DNA of 64,000 bases. Source: Melanopsichium pennsylvanicum. Taxonomy: Eukaryota; Basidiomycota; Ustilaginomycetes; Ustilaginales. A program made the translations under genes and the position numbers. How positions within the stretch are numbered: the first letter of the stretch is position 1; each line of letters begins with the position of its first letter. The stretch is taken from contig OAPG01000001.1 of assembly GCA_900208305.1 (NCBI GenBank), positions 806,001 through 870,000 on the forward strand. The letters run 5' to 3'. Shown here piece after piece: positions 1-8,633 of this stretch. The notes under the pieces were generated by a model. The model was given only the letters and a program-made list of their open reading frames with translations, did not search any database and was not told the DNA's origin.

Positions 1-2
1 AA

Positions 3-1325
3 CAACACGAAAATGTCGAAATCATTGACAACATTGATGCCATCTTGGCTTTTTCTGTTGCTTCCGGTCTCGACACGGCCATTTCGACAGATGCAGAGAA
101 GTTCGCTAAATTAACCGCATTGCACGCTTTGTTGGATGATCAGCTTCTCGATATAACCCTGCACTCTCTGTTTTCTCTTCCTCAAAATTTTCGCTCGGTC
201 ACCGCACCCGCTTACTCTTCAGTAGGCTGCATTGATCCTTCCTCCTCATCCAACGTTTTCACCAAGCTTGCGACGCTGCCACTCAGGTTTCAGCCTTCTA
301 TTCCGTCAAGGCTAAGGAACTTGGTGGAAACACGATTGACTGCCGCAGGATTGTGGGGCTTGGGTGGAAAGGAGGCTAGCGCACAATCCGGAGAATCGGA
401 TGATCTCGCTGCGCGGGCGGGCATCATTCCCAAAGCCAAAAAAGGTCTTGGGGACAGTGCGAAGGAAACTGTGAGGGACGAGTTTGAGAGGAGCAAGCTG
501 GTCACTCGCGCAAGAGAAGTTTTAGATGTGATCAACGCCGTTTTGGCAGACGGCAAGTTTGCATATGGAGGCGATAAGGCCGGCAGTATCGATGTCAAAA
601 TCTTTGCTTATCTGGCACCACTGGTCCTTGCCAGCCCTAAGCTTCCCGTGGATACCATTCCAAAGCTGATCAAGAACAGCTACAAGGATCTGGACGCGTA
701 CATCGAGAGGATGCAGGCTGAGCTCTACCCCACAAAAGATTCAACGATTTGGATCAGTCCAGCGGAGGTTCAATCGACCCCACCCCTTCTCACCACTGCT
801 TCAAGCTCCTCTAGTGGATCAGGCTTGCTCTCGTTTTTTTGGCCATCAACACCAACAAAGGCAAGTGCCACCAACACCGCTACCCCTGCTCCCGCTTCCG
901 CTCATCAACCTAACCAACCACGCCAAAGCCCAACAACCGCCTCAGCTCCAAGTCCAGCAGCAGCGAAACAGTCGAAAACGCCAGAAGAAAGGAAGCTGAG
1001 CATCGGTCGAGCTCTGTGGATCTGTTCAGCGCTGATTGGATTGGTCGGGTATACTTTTGCTAGTGGCATTGTGAGTGTTCAATTTGTAGATTCCGACGAG
1101 GCTGATGAGGGTGAAGGAGAGGATGCAGAGGAACCCGATAAGGATGAAGATGATGATGGAGAAGAGGACGAAGATGATGTCGATGAGGGTGAGGACGAGA
1201 ATGATGACGCGGAAGATGAGGAGGACGAAGCAAGCTGGCAGGTGCAAACAGAAGAAGATTTGGAGGATGATTTCGTTGACGGGGTGGACTTTGGTGGTGA
1301 TGACGAGGAGGACGAGTTTGAGTGA
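3..1325 (+). CDS. SAM37: Sam37/metaxin-like outer mitochondrial membrane protein (5' partial)
   Basis: The frame is open from the first bases of the window, so the N-terminus lies upstream; 440 residues are visible. Residues about 171-243 have the helical, GST-C-like look of the metaxin/Sam37 family. A Pro/Ser/Thr-rich linker follows (about 255-325), then one hydrophobic segment at about 337-356 (WICSALIGLVGYTFASGIV), then a very acidic tail to the end. Sam37 is a subunit of the sorting and assembly machinery that inserts beta-barrel proteins into the outer mitochondrial membrane; metaxins carry a C-terminal membrane anchor like the one seen here. The Asp/Glu-rich tail of about 80 residues after the anchor is unusual. 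The family call rests on the general pattern of the C-terminal half, because the more diagnostic N-terminal thioredoxin-like domain is mostly outside the window. Confidence 0.62.
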   Translation, partial: QHENVEIIDNIDAILAFSVASGLDTAISTDAEKFAKLTALHALLDDQLLDITLHSLFSLPQNFRSVTAPAYSSVGCIDPSSSSNVFTKLATLPLRFQPSIPSRLRNLVETRLTAAGLWGLGGKEASAQSGESDDLAARAGIIPKAKKGLGDSAKETVRDEFERSKLVTRAREVLDVINAVLADGKFAYGGDKAGSIDVKIFAYLAPLVLASPKLPVDTIPKLIKNSYKDLDAYIERMQAELYPTKDSTIWISPAEVQSTPPLLTTASSSSSGSGLLSFFWPSTPTKASATNTATPAPASAHQPNQPRQSPTTASAPSPAAAKQSKTPEERKLSIGRALWICSALIGLVGYTFASGIVSVQFVDSDEADEGEGEDAEEPDKDEDDDGEEDEDDVDEGEDENDDAEDEEDEASWQVQTEEDLEDDFVDGVDFGGDDEEDEFE

Positions 1326-1547
1326 TGTATCGTAGTTCACGAGCAAGGGAAACGACACCATTCTTCGTCCATAGCTGTGTGAGGGTCGAACAATGATAGC
1401 TGACAAGTTTCTTTCTTCTCGTTGCAATTGTTGTGATCGCAGCCCCCAACACGAACGCCATTCGTGCTTCACGATGCCTCAACATCGTGTGGAGCATCCG
1501 CTTCTTCTCTCCGAGCTACCGAGGACGCCACATCAATCTGTTCTCGT

Positions 1548-2789
1548 ATGCGTCACGTTGTAACGGGAACCTTTAACTCTCCCAACCTCTTCGTCTTGAC
1601 ATACGACACGATTTGCCCAAGCCTTTCCATCATGCACGAGATCGCAGCGGAAGGTCCACACCAATATCTCTCGGTCGGTGTTTCCTCTTCATCGCGCCAG
1701 ACCGTGTACGCTACCACTTGGGGCTCACCCTCGGCTCTCTCGTCCTGGCACGTTGAACAAGATTACAACCTAAGCTTTGGGAATCGACGATTAATCACTG
1801 CTACGGGGAGTTACGTTCACGTCCAACCTCCGCCTTATTCTACTCAGAGTGCACCTGGATTCGGAAGTGTACCAGGTGTGGGCAGATGGTTGGGTTCTGC
1901 CGGTGGACCTACTGGTGAGCTCCATCGTTTGGATGCTCAAACGGGTGAAATCAAGGAAAGAGTGAAAGAATTGATCTTCTTGCCTGGGGGTGAGCAAGAG
2001 TTGAAGAATGCGGACAAGTCGAGAAAAGCGTTGAGGTATGGTGCGCACTCGTTTGATTGTTCGCCCAATCAAGCAGCAGCAGCGAACGAGCCACAGCAAG
2101 AGCAACAGCAACAGGTTGCATTCATTGCGGACCTGGGTGCAAATGCTGTTCAAGCATATTCATTCCCTAGCTTGGAGCATCTGTATTCGATTCAGAGTAA
2201 AGATGACGGGGATGGACCGAGGCACAGTATCCCGCACCCAAACTTTCCTCTTGTGTTCACAGTGACAGAACATACCAACTTTGTCGACGTTTACAGGATT
2301 CCCTCATACACCTCTACATCGACATCTGAGGAACTGCAGAAGCAAGTACGCCACGTGGAAAGAGTAGACATGTTGACGCCATCTCAAGCTGTGCATCGGC
2401 ACGATTGGCGGGGAGATACGTTGCGATTCTCTTCGAATCTCGAGTACGTGTTCGCCACTACACGCGGCAAGACGACGCAAAGTAAAGGGTTGCTCGTCGC
2501 TTATCGTCTCAAGATCGATGTGGTGGGAGGAGAGTATGAGGTGAAGCTAGAAGAAGTCGCCAGAATGACTACGAGGACAAGTGGAGGCAAAGCAAACGCG
2601 ATCGAGCTCGCACCGGAGCCTCTGGGAGAAATAGATCTGATGATTTTAACGGATGATGAAGAGGGGTGGATGGATGTGATCTCTTTCAATCCTAAAGGGA
2701 ACGAGTTCAAGGTGGAAGCGACGACTCAACTTCCCATGTTGGAGGATGGACAAGCTCAAGGCGCCAGTCACGCAATTTGGCTTTTGTAA
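1548..2789 (+). CDS. Carboxy-cis,cis-muconate cyclase-like beta-propeller protein
   Basis: A 413-residue protein with the pattern of fungal 3-carboxymuconate lactonizing enzymes and the related lactonase family: seven-bladed propellers that act in the protocatechuate branch of aromatic degradation. Supporting features are the start (MRHVVTGTFNSPNLFVLTYD), which matches the first blade, the repeated beta-strand blocks, and the block with DTLRFSSNLEYVFATTRG near residue 290, which resembles propeller strands containing SPD-like turns. The frame is open 28 codons further upstream from a TTG, but the ATG at 1548 places the conserved first strand at the N-terminus, so I chose it. It lies 222 bp downstream of the SAM37-like gene on the same strand. 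No signal peptide is visible. The exact substrate cannot be proven from sequence; another propeller lactonase is possible. Confidence 0.68.
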   Translation: MRHVVTGTFNSPNLFVLTYDTICPSLSIMHEIAAEGPHQYLSVGVSSSSRQTVYATTWGSPSALSSWHVEQDYNLSFGNRRLITATGSYVHVQPPPYSTQSAPGFGSVPGVGRWLGSAGGPTGELHRLDAQTGEIKERVKELIFLPGGEQELKNADKSRKALRYGAHSFDCSPNQAAAANEPQQEQQQQVAFIADLGANAVQAYSFPSLEHLYSIQSKDDGDGPRHSIPHPNFPLVFTVTEHTNFVDVYRIPSYTSTSTSEELQKQVRHVERVDMLTPSQAVHRHDWRGDTLRFSSNLEYVFATTRGKTTQSKGLLVAYRLKIDVVGGEYEVKLEEVARMTTRTSGGKANAIELAPEPLGEIDLMILTDDEEGWMDVISFNPKGNEFKVEATTQLPMLEDGQAQGASHAIWLL

Positions 2790-3251
2790 CTTCGGGGGCC
2801 GGCGGCAATCATCAGTTAGGTGTTATCTTTATAAATATATCCGAAAAGTGATCCTGATTACTACCTTGATTTGAGCTGCGTGTGTAGATGCAATTGTGAG
2901 AAGACTCTCTAGACTGTTGCTTAACTCAATGATGCTATGAAGTGACTTTGATAGTTTGAGATACTGTGTGCGGTTAAAAAAGTGCCCTCTGAATCAGAAT
3001 AATTATCATTATACCGTATCGTGTGGGCGAGAGGGAGCTTGGTGGGAGGAGTGCGGGCCACTTGGGCGGGTAAGCAGAAAGGTGGAGGCAATTTAAGTTG
3101 ATTTTTTTTTTTTTTTTCCGTCTTGGAAGGGTCCTATATTTTTCAACATGTTCTTGGGACCACCATGTTCAACATCCTTACCTTGTCCAATCTTACTACT
3201 ACCAATTCCGGATCGATGTACAATTGACTTTATCTCTACTATGAAACCATT
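2790..3251. other. Intergenic region upstream of SLM3, with a T16 tract
   Basis: No gene is seen. The stretch holds an AT-rich 3' flank of the cyclase-like gene (about 2820-2840), an uninterrupted run of 16 T at 3102-3117, and the leader of the next gene, including the small upstream ORF annotated separately. Confidence 0.6.
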
Positions 3252-3255
3252 ATGA
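3241..3255 (+). promoter_or_regulatory. Four-codon upstream ORF overlapping the SLM3 start codon
   Basis: ATG-AAA-CCA-TTA-TGA begins 11 bases before the first ATG of the thiouridylase frame. Its stop codon overlaps that ATG in the configuration ATGA. If the mRNA includes this segment, ribosomes would have to leak past it or terminate and reinitiate to use ATG 3252. Whether it lies in the transcript is not known. Confidence 0.45.
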
Positions 3256-4922
3256 CAAAGTTCAATAAGCCGCTTATTACTGTAACGAGAGTTCTCGGTG
3301 CGGTACAGGCAACAGCCTCTCGAATGACGCCCAAGCTGGGACCTTCGCCATTTGGAAACATGGCCAAGTGTCGGACACCTACCACACAAGTTTCTTGTAC
3401 CATCAACACGCCACAAATAAGATCAATATGTACGACAAATTCGAGCTATCTTTTGTCCAGGTCTTGCGTGTCATTACATCACCGTCAACGTTCATATAGC
3501 ACCCAACAATTTGATCCATTCTTACCATCTTCCAACCCTTACGGTCCACAAAAGGGAGACCATATCACTCTCGCCCTAAGTGGAGGTGTAGATTCTTCCG
3601 TCTGCGCCCTTCTTCTTTCGCGTTCCAATCTCTACTCGCTCTCTGCGGTTTTTATGAGAAATTGGAATACTTTGGACGAATCCTCATCGTTCGAACCAGG
3701 ATCGGGAGGAAGCATGGGATGTGAATGGCAAAGAGATTGGGAAGATGTACAAAAAGTTTGTCGTCATCTGGGAAATATTCCTGTTGAACTCATGGATCTT
3801 AGTAAAGAGTACTGGACCCAAGTTTGGGAACCGGCTTTGGTGGGATGGTCAGAAGGTGTGACACCTAATCCAGATGTGGGTTGTAATAAAGAGATCAAGT
3901 TTGGTAAGCTGATGGAAAGGGTTTTATTCTCATCCGCTTGCTCCTCTTTCGCAATTTCTTCTAGAATTTCTGCTTCTTCACCATCAAGTACTACGGTAGG
4001 AAGGGGAGAGGAATTATGGGGAGTAAGGAAACCCAAAAAATGGCTAGCTACAGGCCATTACGCAAATATCAGCTATACAAAAGATCAAGGTCGACCAAAA
4101 TTGATGCGAGCCAAAGATCCAAGTAAAGATCAAACATATTACCTATCCTCTGTTCCCGAACGATCGCTATCTCACGCTTGTTTCCCACTTGGCAATCTTT
4201 TCAAATCTCAAGTTCGTTCACTTGCACGTCAATTCGATTTACCCACTTCCGAAAAAAGCGAAAGTATGGGAATTTGTTTTATCGGTACACGTCAATCCGA
4301 TTCTCGAAAAGGTGTTTCGAATAAGGACGGATTCAGTTCGTTTCTCAACGAATACATTTGTTTGAAACAAGGTAACATTGTGGATGGAGATACGCGAAAA
4401 GTGGTGGGCAGTCATCAAGGTTTACATACATTCACCGTGGGTCAAGGAGCCAGGATCAGTGGTTCCAAATCAAAGTATTATGTAGCAAGAAAAGATACCA
4501 TCAAAAACGAAATTGTTGTGGTAAAGGGAAAATTTCATCCAATGCTAATGTGTTCCAGTTTACACGTCAAGCAAATCGATTGGATTTGGAATCATCCTCC
4601 AAAACAACTTTTACAACCATCCCCAACATCATTACAAGTTGAAGAACAAGGAAAAATCGAAGAGAAAGGTGATCAAGTTTCCAATCCAAAAATCAAGCTT
4701 TTGGCCCAAGTTCGTCATCGACAAACCGAAGTAGAATGTCTTGTATACAGAAAGGAAAGTAATGGAGAAAAAGGGGGATATACAATTGAATTTGTAAACA
4801 ATCCCGTATTGGCAGTTGCTCCAGGACAAATACTAGCATTATGGAAAGGTTCATGGTGTTTAGGTTCAGGTGTTATATCCAGTGTTAAAACTTTGTGGGA
4901 TGATGAACAATTACAACAGTAA
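3252..4922 (+). CDS. SLM3: Mitochondrial tRNA-specific 2-thiouridylase (MnmA/Mtu1 family)
   Basis: A 556-residue member of the MnmA family, which makes the 2-thio group of U34 in mitochondrial tRNAs for Lys, Glu and Gln. Visible hallmarks are the ATP-binding PP-loop SGGVDSS at residues 110-116, the MRNW motif just after it, the first catalytic cysteine in NPDVGCNKEIKFG (Cys211), ATGHYA near residue 265, and the second catalytic cysteine in SMGICFIG (Cys342). The first ~90 residues are Ser/Arg-rich with few acids and look like a mitochondrial presequence, which explains the length compared with bacterial MnmA (about 370). Low-complexity inserts lie near 225-255 and in the C-terminal third. Codon use is more AT-rich than in neighbours such as the BRCT gene. 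Internal ATGs could be the real start, but ATG 3252 gives a sensible presequence. Confidence 0.9.
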   Translation: MTKFNKPLITVTRVLGAVQATASRMTPKLGPSPFGNMAKCRTPTTQVSCTINTPQIRSICTTNSSYLLSRSCVSLHHRQRSYSTQQFDPFLPSSNPYGPQKGDHITLALSGGVDSSVCALLLSRSNLYSLSAVFMRNWNTLDESSSFEPGSGGSMGCEWQRDWEDVQKVCRHLGNIPVELMDLSKEYWTQVWEPALVGWSEGVTPNPDVGCNKEIKFGKLMERVLFSSACSSFAISSRISASSPSSTTVGRGEELWGVRKPKKWLATGHYANISYTKDQGRPKLMRAKDPSKDQTYYLSSVPERSLSHACFPLGNLFKSQVRSLARQFDLPTSEKSESMGICFIGTRQSDSRKGVSNKDGFSSFLNEYICLKQGNIVDGDTRKVVGSHQGLHTFTVGQGARISGSKSKYYVARKDTIKNEIVVVKGKFHPMLMCSSLHVKQIDWIWNHPPKQLLQPSPTSLQVEEQGKIEEKGDQVSNPKIKLLAQVRHRQTEVECLVYRKESNGEKGGYTIEFVNNPVLAVAPGQILALWKGSWCLGSGVISSVKTLWDDEQLQQ

Positions 4923-5430
4923 CAACAGATCCAAATGGAAGCATACTGTAAAATAAATAAATAAACGTGTTTCCGTTCAAATTAACATAACCTTGTTCTC
5001 CATCCCTAAAAAGTACACCAAATTTGATTCACTAATCAAATTTCTTCATTACACAGTAATTGCCACTATACAGTGCAGTAAATTTGTCAATACTTTCAAC
5101 AATCAGGGCAGAGAATCCCCATCAGATCACACTCGGCTCACCATCAATTCATTCTTCACACTACACGCAAGCGAAACATCAAACGCTTGTTGTGCCTCAC
5201 ACTCTTGTGTACACACACACACACACACACTATGTACATCTTTATGTATGATGAGATGAGACCAGAAGGGGAAGGGTACGATAAAAAAAAATTATAGTTT
5301 AGAGGGGGTATCAAGTACGATTACGAAGCAAACAATACAGTAAGTTTCAGGTATATTAACGATGAAGCCTTCGTTTGACTCAACCTGTAGGAAGACCTTT
5401 TTGTTTATTCTTGTGTGTGTGTGTTTTTTA
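4923..5430. repeat. Convergent intergenic region with (AC)10 and a TG microsatellite
   Basis: This lies between the convergent ends of SLM3 and MIF2. It is AT-rich and contains an (AC)10 run at 5211-5230 and a TG run at about 5412-5424. No gene is seen. Confidence 0.7.
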
Positions 5431-7950
5431 TTATCGCTTGAAAACGCGCTTCTTCTTCTGCTTTTTGGCTTTGATTTGACGAGACGTTTCAAAGTCATCC
5501 TCCTCCTCCTCCTCCTCCTCCTCAACATCTTCTGCATCACTACCTGTCGATAGCGTAGATTGTGATTGTGCTACTTTTGAAGCTGCTACCTTGGTTTTCG
5601 ACAGAGCGGCGGTGGTGAGCTTGATGCTTGCTGATGATGTGTTTTCCGCTGGTGGTGGTGATTCCTCTTCACTCTCTCCCTCTACTTCCCTTCCAACGCT
5701 GCTTGTACCGTTTCCCCTCACCAAGACGTTGTGAGATTGTAACGTTTGATCTTTCATACCATAACTCGTATCACTCATTTGAGTAAACGTACTCAAATCC
5801 CCCAAAACATCATTTACCTTTTTTCTCCCCACAATCTTTCTACATTGTGCAAAGAAAAGCTTTACATCCCTCTCACACACGTTTTCCAACGAATAAGTAT
5901 TACCACTAGGTACCTTAAACACCCCTTCTGGTCCCACAACAAACGTCTTTCTATGAACAGTGGCTCTTACTGCACCTTGGATTACGCAAAACACAAACGA
6001 ATTGTCTTTGCTCGATTTCGTAGGCTTCCTCGTACCAGGTCCAAGTTGCAATACACCCGTTGCCATCACTCCTCCACAATTGAACAGCTTTTCAAATTTG
6101 AATTGCTGATTCGCAGCGCTAACAGGTTGAATCGTGTTTCTCGTACGAACCACACATGTAGCAACTTCGGTCAGGTCGTCTTGATCGTCGTCCATGACCA
6201 GACCCATCTCGGTGGTTTTCGAATCCCAACCATCCTCAACATGCACTGTGTCAGCAGTTGGATCTAGCGAGAGCTCCCAAGTTCCAACCTCACCATCGGG
6301 CGTACGCGACTCAAGGCGTGGGGTTCGTTCTTCACTTTTGCGTTCAACCTTGCGACGGACACAAGTGGTTCGATTGCGCGTATTAGTGGTACCAGAAAAG
6401 GTCCCCTCACCGGGAGCTCGTGGAACGCGGATGACTTCCTTTACATCCAGCACCGGTACACGCTTTCGCATGTGCATCATGGAAGGGTCTTCTTCAAAAT
6501 CGTCCTCACCCGTTCCATCCATGTTGGCAACAGACGGAAGGGATGGGCGACCATAACGGATGCGTTCACCACGCCAGTATTCCAGCGGAGCAAATCGCTG
6601 TCGGGTGCTTCGACGCACGCCGTTCTCGTCAAACACTGTTGCGACCACATCGGGTCGTGAGCGCACTCTTTCGACAATCTCGTTACCCGCTGGCTTCTTT
6701 CGTCTCTTCGAGGTGGCAGCGGCAGCGGAGCCTGAATTGTCATTGGTGGCGTTCGTTTTGACTTTTTGTGATGGCCGAGATGTTGAGCGCCCAGGGTCAT
6801 CGTTTGTGGGCTCTTGAGCAGCGCCACTCTTTGGTGGTCGACCTCGTTTGCGTTTAGGTGGCTGTGCTGGCTGAGAAGGTGGCGGGGAAAGTGACTGAGG
6901 AGGTAGATGCTCCATCTCGTATTCAGGATGATCGATGTAATCGAGCCCGTACATTGGTTCTGGCTCTGGTTCCGTCTCTGCAGGGCGGCTCTTTGAAGGC
7001 TTTGCTGCTACTTTGCGCCTCGGCGACTGTTGTGATTGTGATTGAGAGATGGATGCAGTTGGCTTCGATTTGGAAGACTGCGGGGGTGGTGAGATTTCTT
7101 CTTCCACTGGCTGCACTCGCTTCTTCGCTGCTGAATTCGCCGCTGATTTCGCTGGCGATCTTGGCTTTGGCGCCGGAACGCCGAGTCTTGGTCTGGCGGG
7201 CGAAGGTTGGACTGAAACAATGTCATCGTCGCTCATTGCATCCTGACCGTCGTCATACGCTGAATCCAATCGCTTCTGAAGGTTGGCGAGGATCTCATCC
7301 TCTTCGGAATCTGACAGCAGCTCGGCCCTGCTAATAGTTGCAAATGCTTTGCCTTTGCCCTTGTCTGCCGCTTTTGGTCTTGTTGCGCTTCCGGCCTGCC
7401 GCGCTGACAATCCCTTTGCTGGAGCGCTCAAAGTAGACAAAGACTTTTGGAGCTCTTGGTTACTCTGATTGTCATCGCCTGCGATAGCGCTGAGGTCAAA
7501 GCTTCTGGATCCGGTTGAAAGATTTGGCAGATCCAGATCGTCATCATCCTCGTCTGCCAAAGTGATGTTTGGTCTCGCTTTGAATCTCGGAGAGTTCGAT
7601 GACGCAGCTGATTGGCGTGATGATCTCAATAATGAGTGTGGTGAAGGCGCCGAGCTGTTCTGGATGTCCATCAGACTGCTGCTTGAAGCAGGTTGGCCCT
7701 TCCTTCCATTGACACCGGCATTGGATCGATGACTGAAGTGAGTTTCATCAAACGAGTCATAGTCTTCGTCCTCATCTTTTTCATGTCCATGGTCGGGTTG
7801 TGCTCCTTGGTCGAGTGCAGCCTGACTAGCCTTGTAGAATGCTTCAAGGTCTTCGAATCCATGCTGGTCCCTCGCCACGGCGGAAAGGCGAAGACCGGTA
7901 CGTGAACCTACGCCAGCTTCGTGAAAGCGGCGAGAGGCTTGAGGTGCCAT
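5431..7950 (-). CDS. MIF2: Inner kinetochore protein CENP-C / Mif2
   Basis: An 839-residue protein. CENP-C/Mif2 binds centromeric CENP-A nucleosomes and recruits the outer kinetochore in the nucleus. Three blocks support the call. (1) Near the N-terminus, GVGSRTGLRL followed by a DQHGFEDLEAFY block matches the conserved N-terminal block of fungal Mif2. (2) The CENP-C motif RRSTRQRFAPLEYWRGER lies at about 444-462. (3) A C-terminal cupin dimerisation fold lies at about 620-710, with GVLQLGPGTRKP and VIQGAVRATVHRKTFVVGPEG. The middle is disordered, Ser/Pro/Lys-rich, with AT-hook-like KRKRGRPPK near 375. An acidic run sits near 800 just before a Lys-rich C-terminus. ATG 7950 is the first methionine in frame; the frame stays open, without another ATG, up to a stop at about 8092-8094, so a short upstream exon is possible. 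Confidence 0.9.
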   Translation of the reverse strand: MAPQASRRFHEAGVGSRTGLRLSAVARDQHGFEDLEAFYKASQAALDQGAQPDHGHEKDEDEDYDSFDETHFSHRSNAGVNGRKGQPASSSSLMDIQNSSAPSPHSLLRSSRQSAASSNSPRFKARPNITLADEDDDDLDLPNLSTGSRSFDLSAIAGDDNQSNQELQKSLSTLSAPAKGLSARQAGSATRPKAADKGKGKAFATISRAELLSDSEEDEILANLQKRLDSAYDDGQDAMSDDDIVSVQPSPARPRLGVPAPKPRSPAKSAANSAAKKRVQPVEEEISPPPQSSKSKPTASISQSQSQQSPRRKVAAKPSKSRPAETEPEPEPMYGLDYIDHPEYEMEHLPPQSLSPPPSQPAQPPKRKRGRPPKSGAAQEPTNDDPGRSTSRPSQKVKTNATNDNSGSAAAATSKRRKKPAGNEIVERVRSRPDVVATVFDENGVRRSTRQRFAPLEYWRGERIRYGRPSLPSVANMDGTGEDDFEEDPSMMHMRKRVPVLDVKEVIRVPRAPGEGTFSGTTNTRNRTTCVRRKVERKSEERTPRLESRTPDGEVGTWELSLDPTADTVHVEDGWDSKTTEMGLVMDDDQDDLTEVATCVVRTRNTIQPVSAANQQFKFEKLFNCGGVMATGVLQLGPGTRKPTKSSKDNSFVFCVIQGAVRATVHRKTFVVGPEGVFKVPSGNTYSLENVCERDVKLFFAQCRKIVGRKKVNDVLGDLSTFTQMSDTSYGMKDQTLQSHNVLVRGNGTSSVGREVEGESEEESPPPAENTSSASIKLTTAALSKTKVAASKVAQSQSTLSTGSDAEDVEEEEEEEEDDFETSRQIKAKKQKKKRVFKR

Positions 7951-8633
7951 CGGATTCGCGATTCGCGCGTATGCTGCGTCGTTGCGAAAGCTGAGAGATG
8001 TTGGTGTTGGCAACGGTGCTATTTGTAGGTGGAGATGAAAGGTCGCTGGAGCATTTATGACCTGTACTTGTTCGCCAGGGCCATAGATGGTTCAGATAGG
8101 ACGTCGCAAGATGAGATGCATTGGTATTAGCAATGGCGTTGAGGTGGTGCTTGGATGGTGAACTAGTGGTGATGGATGTACAAGAAAGCGATGACGATGA
8201 TGCACGGATGCAGACCTTCAAGCGTCAAGGTAACTTTGTCTTGGCTATGCAACCAACCGGCTGAGGCTGAGATGCGTGTTGTTTTGACGCGACTCTCATA
8301 AAATTTCCAAACACTACGCCCACACGCCCAGGGTCCATCTTCGCCTCTGATTTTTTTAAAGGAATAATTGTTTGATTTCAGCAATGAACATTTTGATCAA
8401 TTCGCCGTGCCTCCGCTGCTAACAAGGTTAAGAAACACAAGGGCGGACATACTGAGTACACATACGGTACGAAGCGGATGTTTGCAAAAAGGCAATAATT
8501 CTGAAAATGTCAAGTTTCTACTTGGTTGTTCATAAAGGCATGTCTACCGTGGTCCAAGTGCCCATATCGATGGAAGTGATGGAGCACGTTGTGTAAAATA
8601 TAGCAACTCGTGGTGCGACGTTATGTTCTTGCA
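7951..8633. other. Intergenic region between MIF2 and DPB11
   Basis: This is the promoter/leader side of MIF2 and the 3' flank of DPB11, both on the minus strand. The MIF2 frame is open but ATG-less from 7951 to about 8091. No independent gene or obvious repeat is seen. Confidence 0.5.

Noticed and set aside
1060..1497. 145-codon His/Pro-rich minus-strand frame at the SAM37-like 3' end
   Set aside because: Antisense of the acidic codon repeat of the real gene; composition is an artefact.
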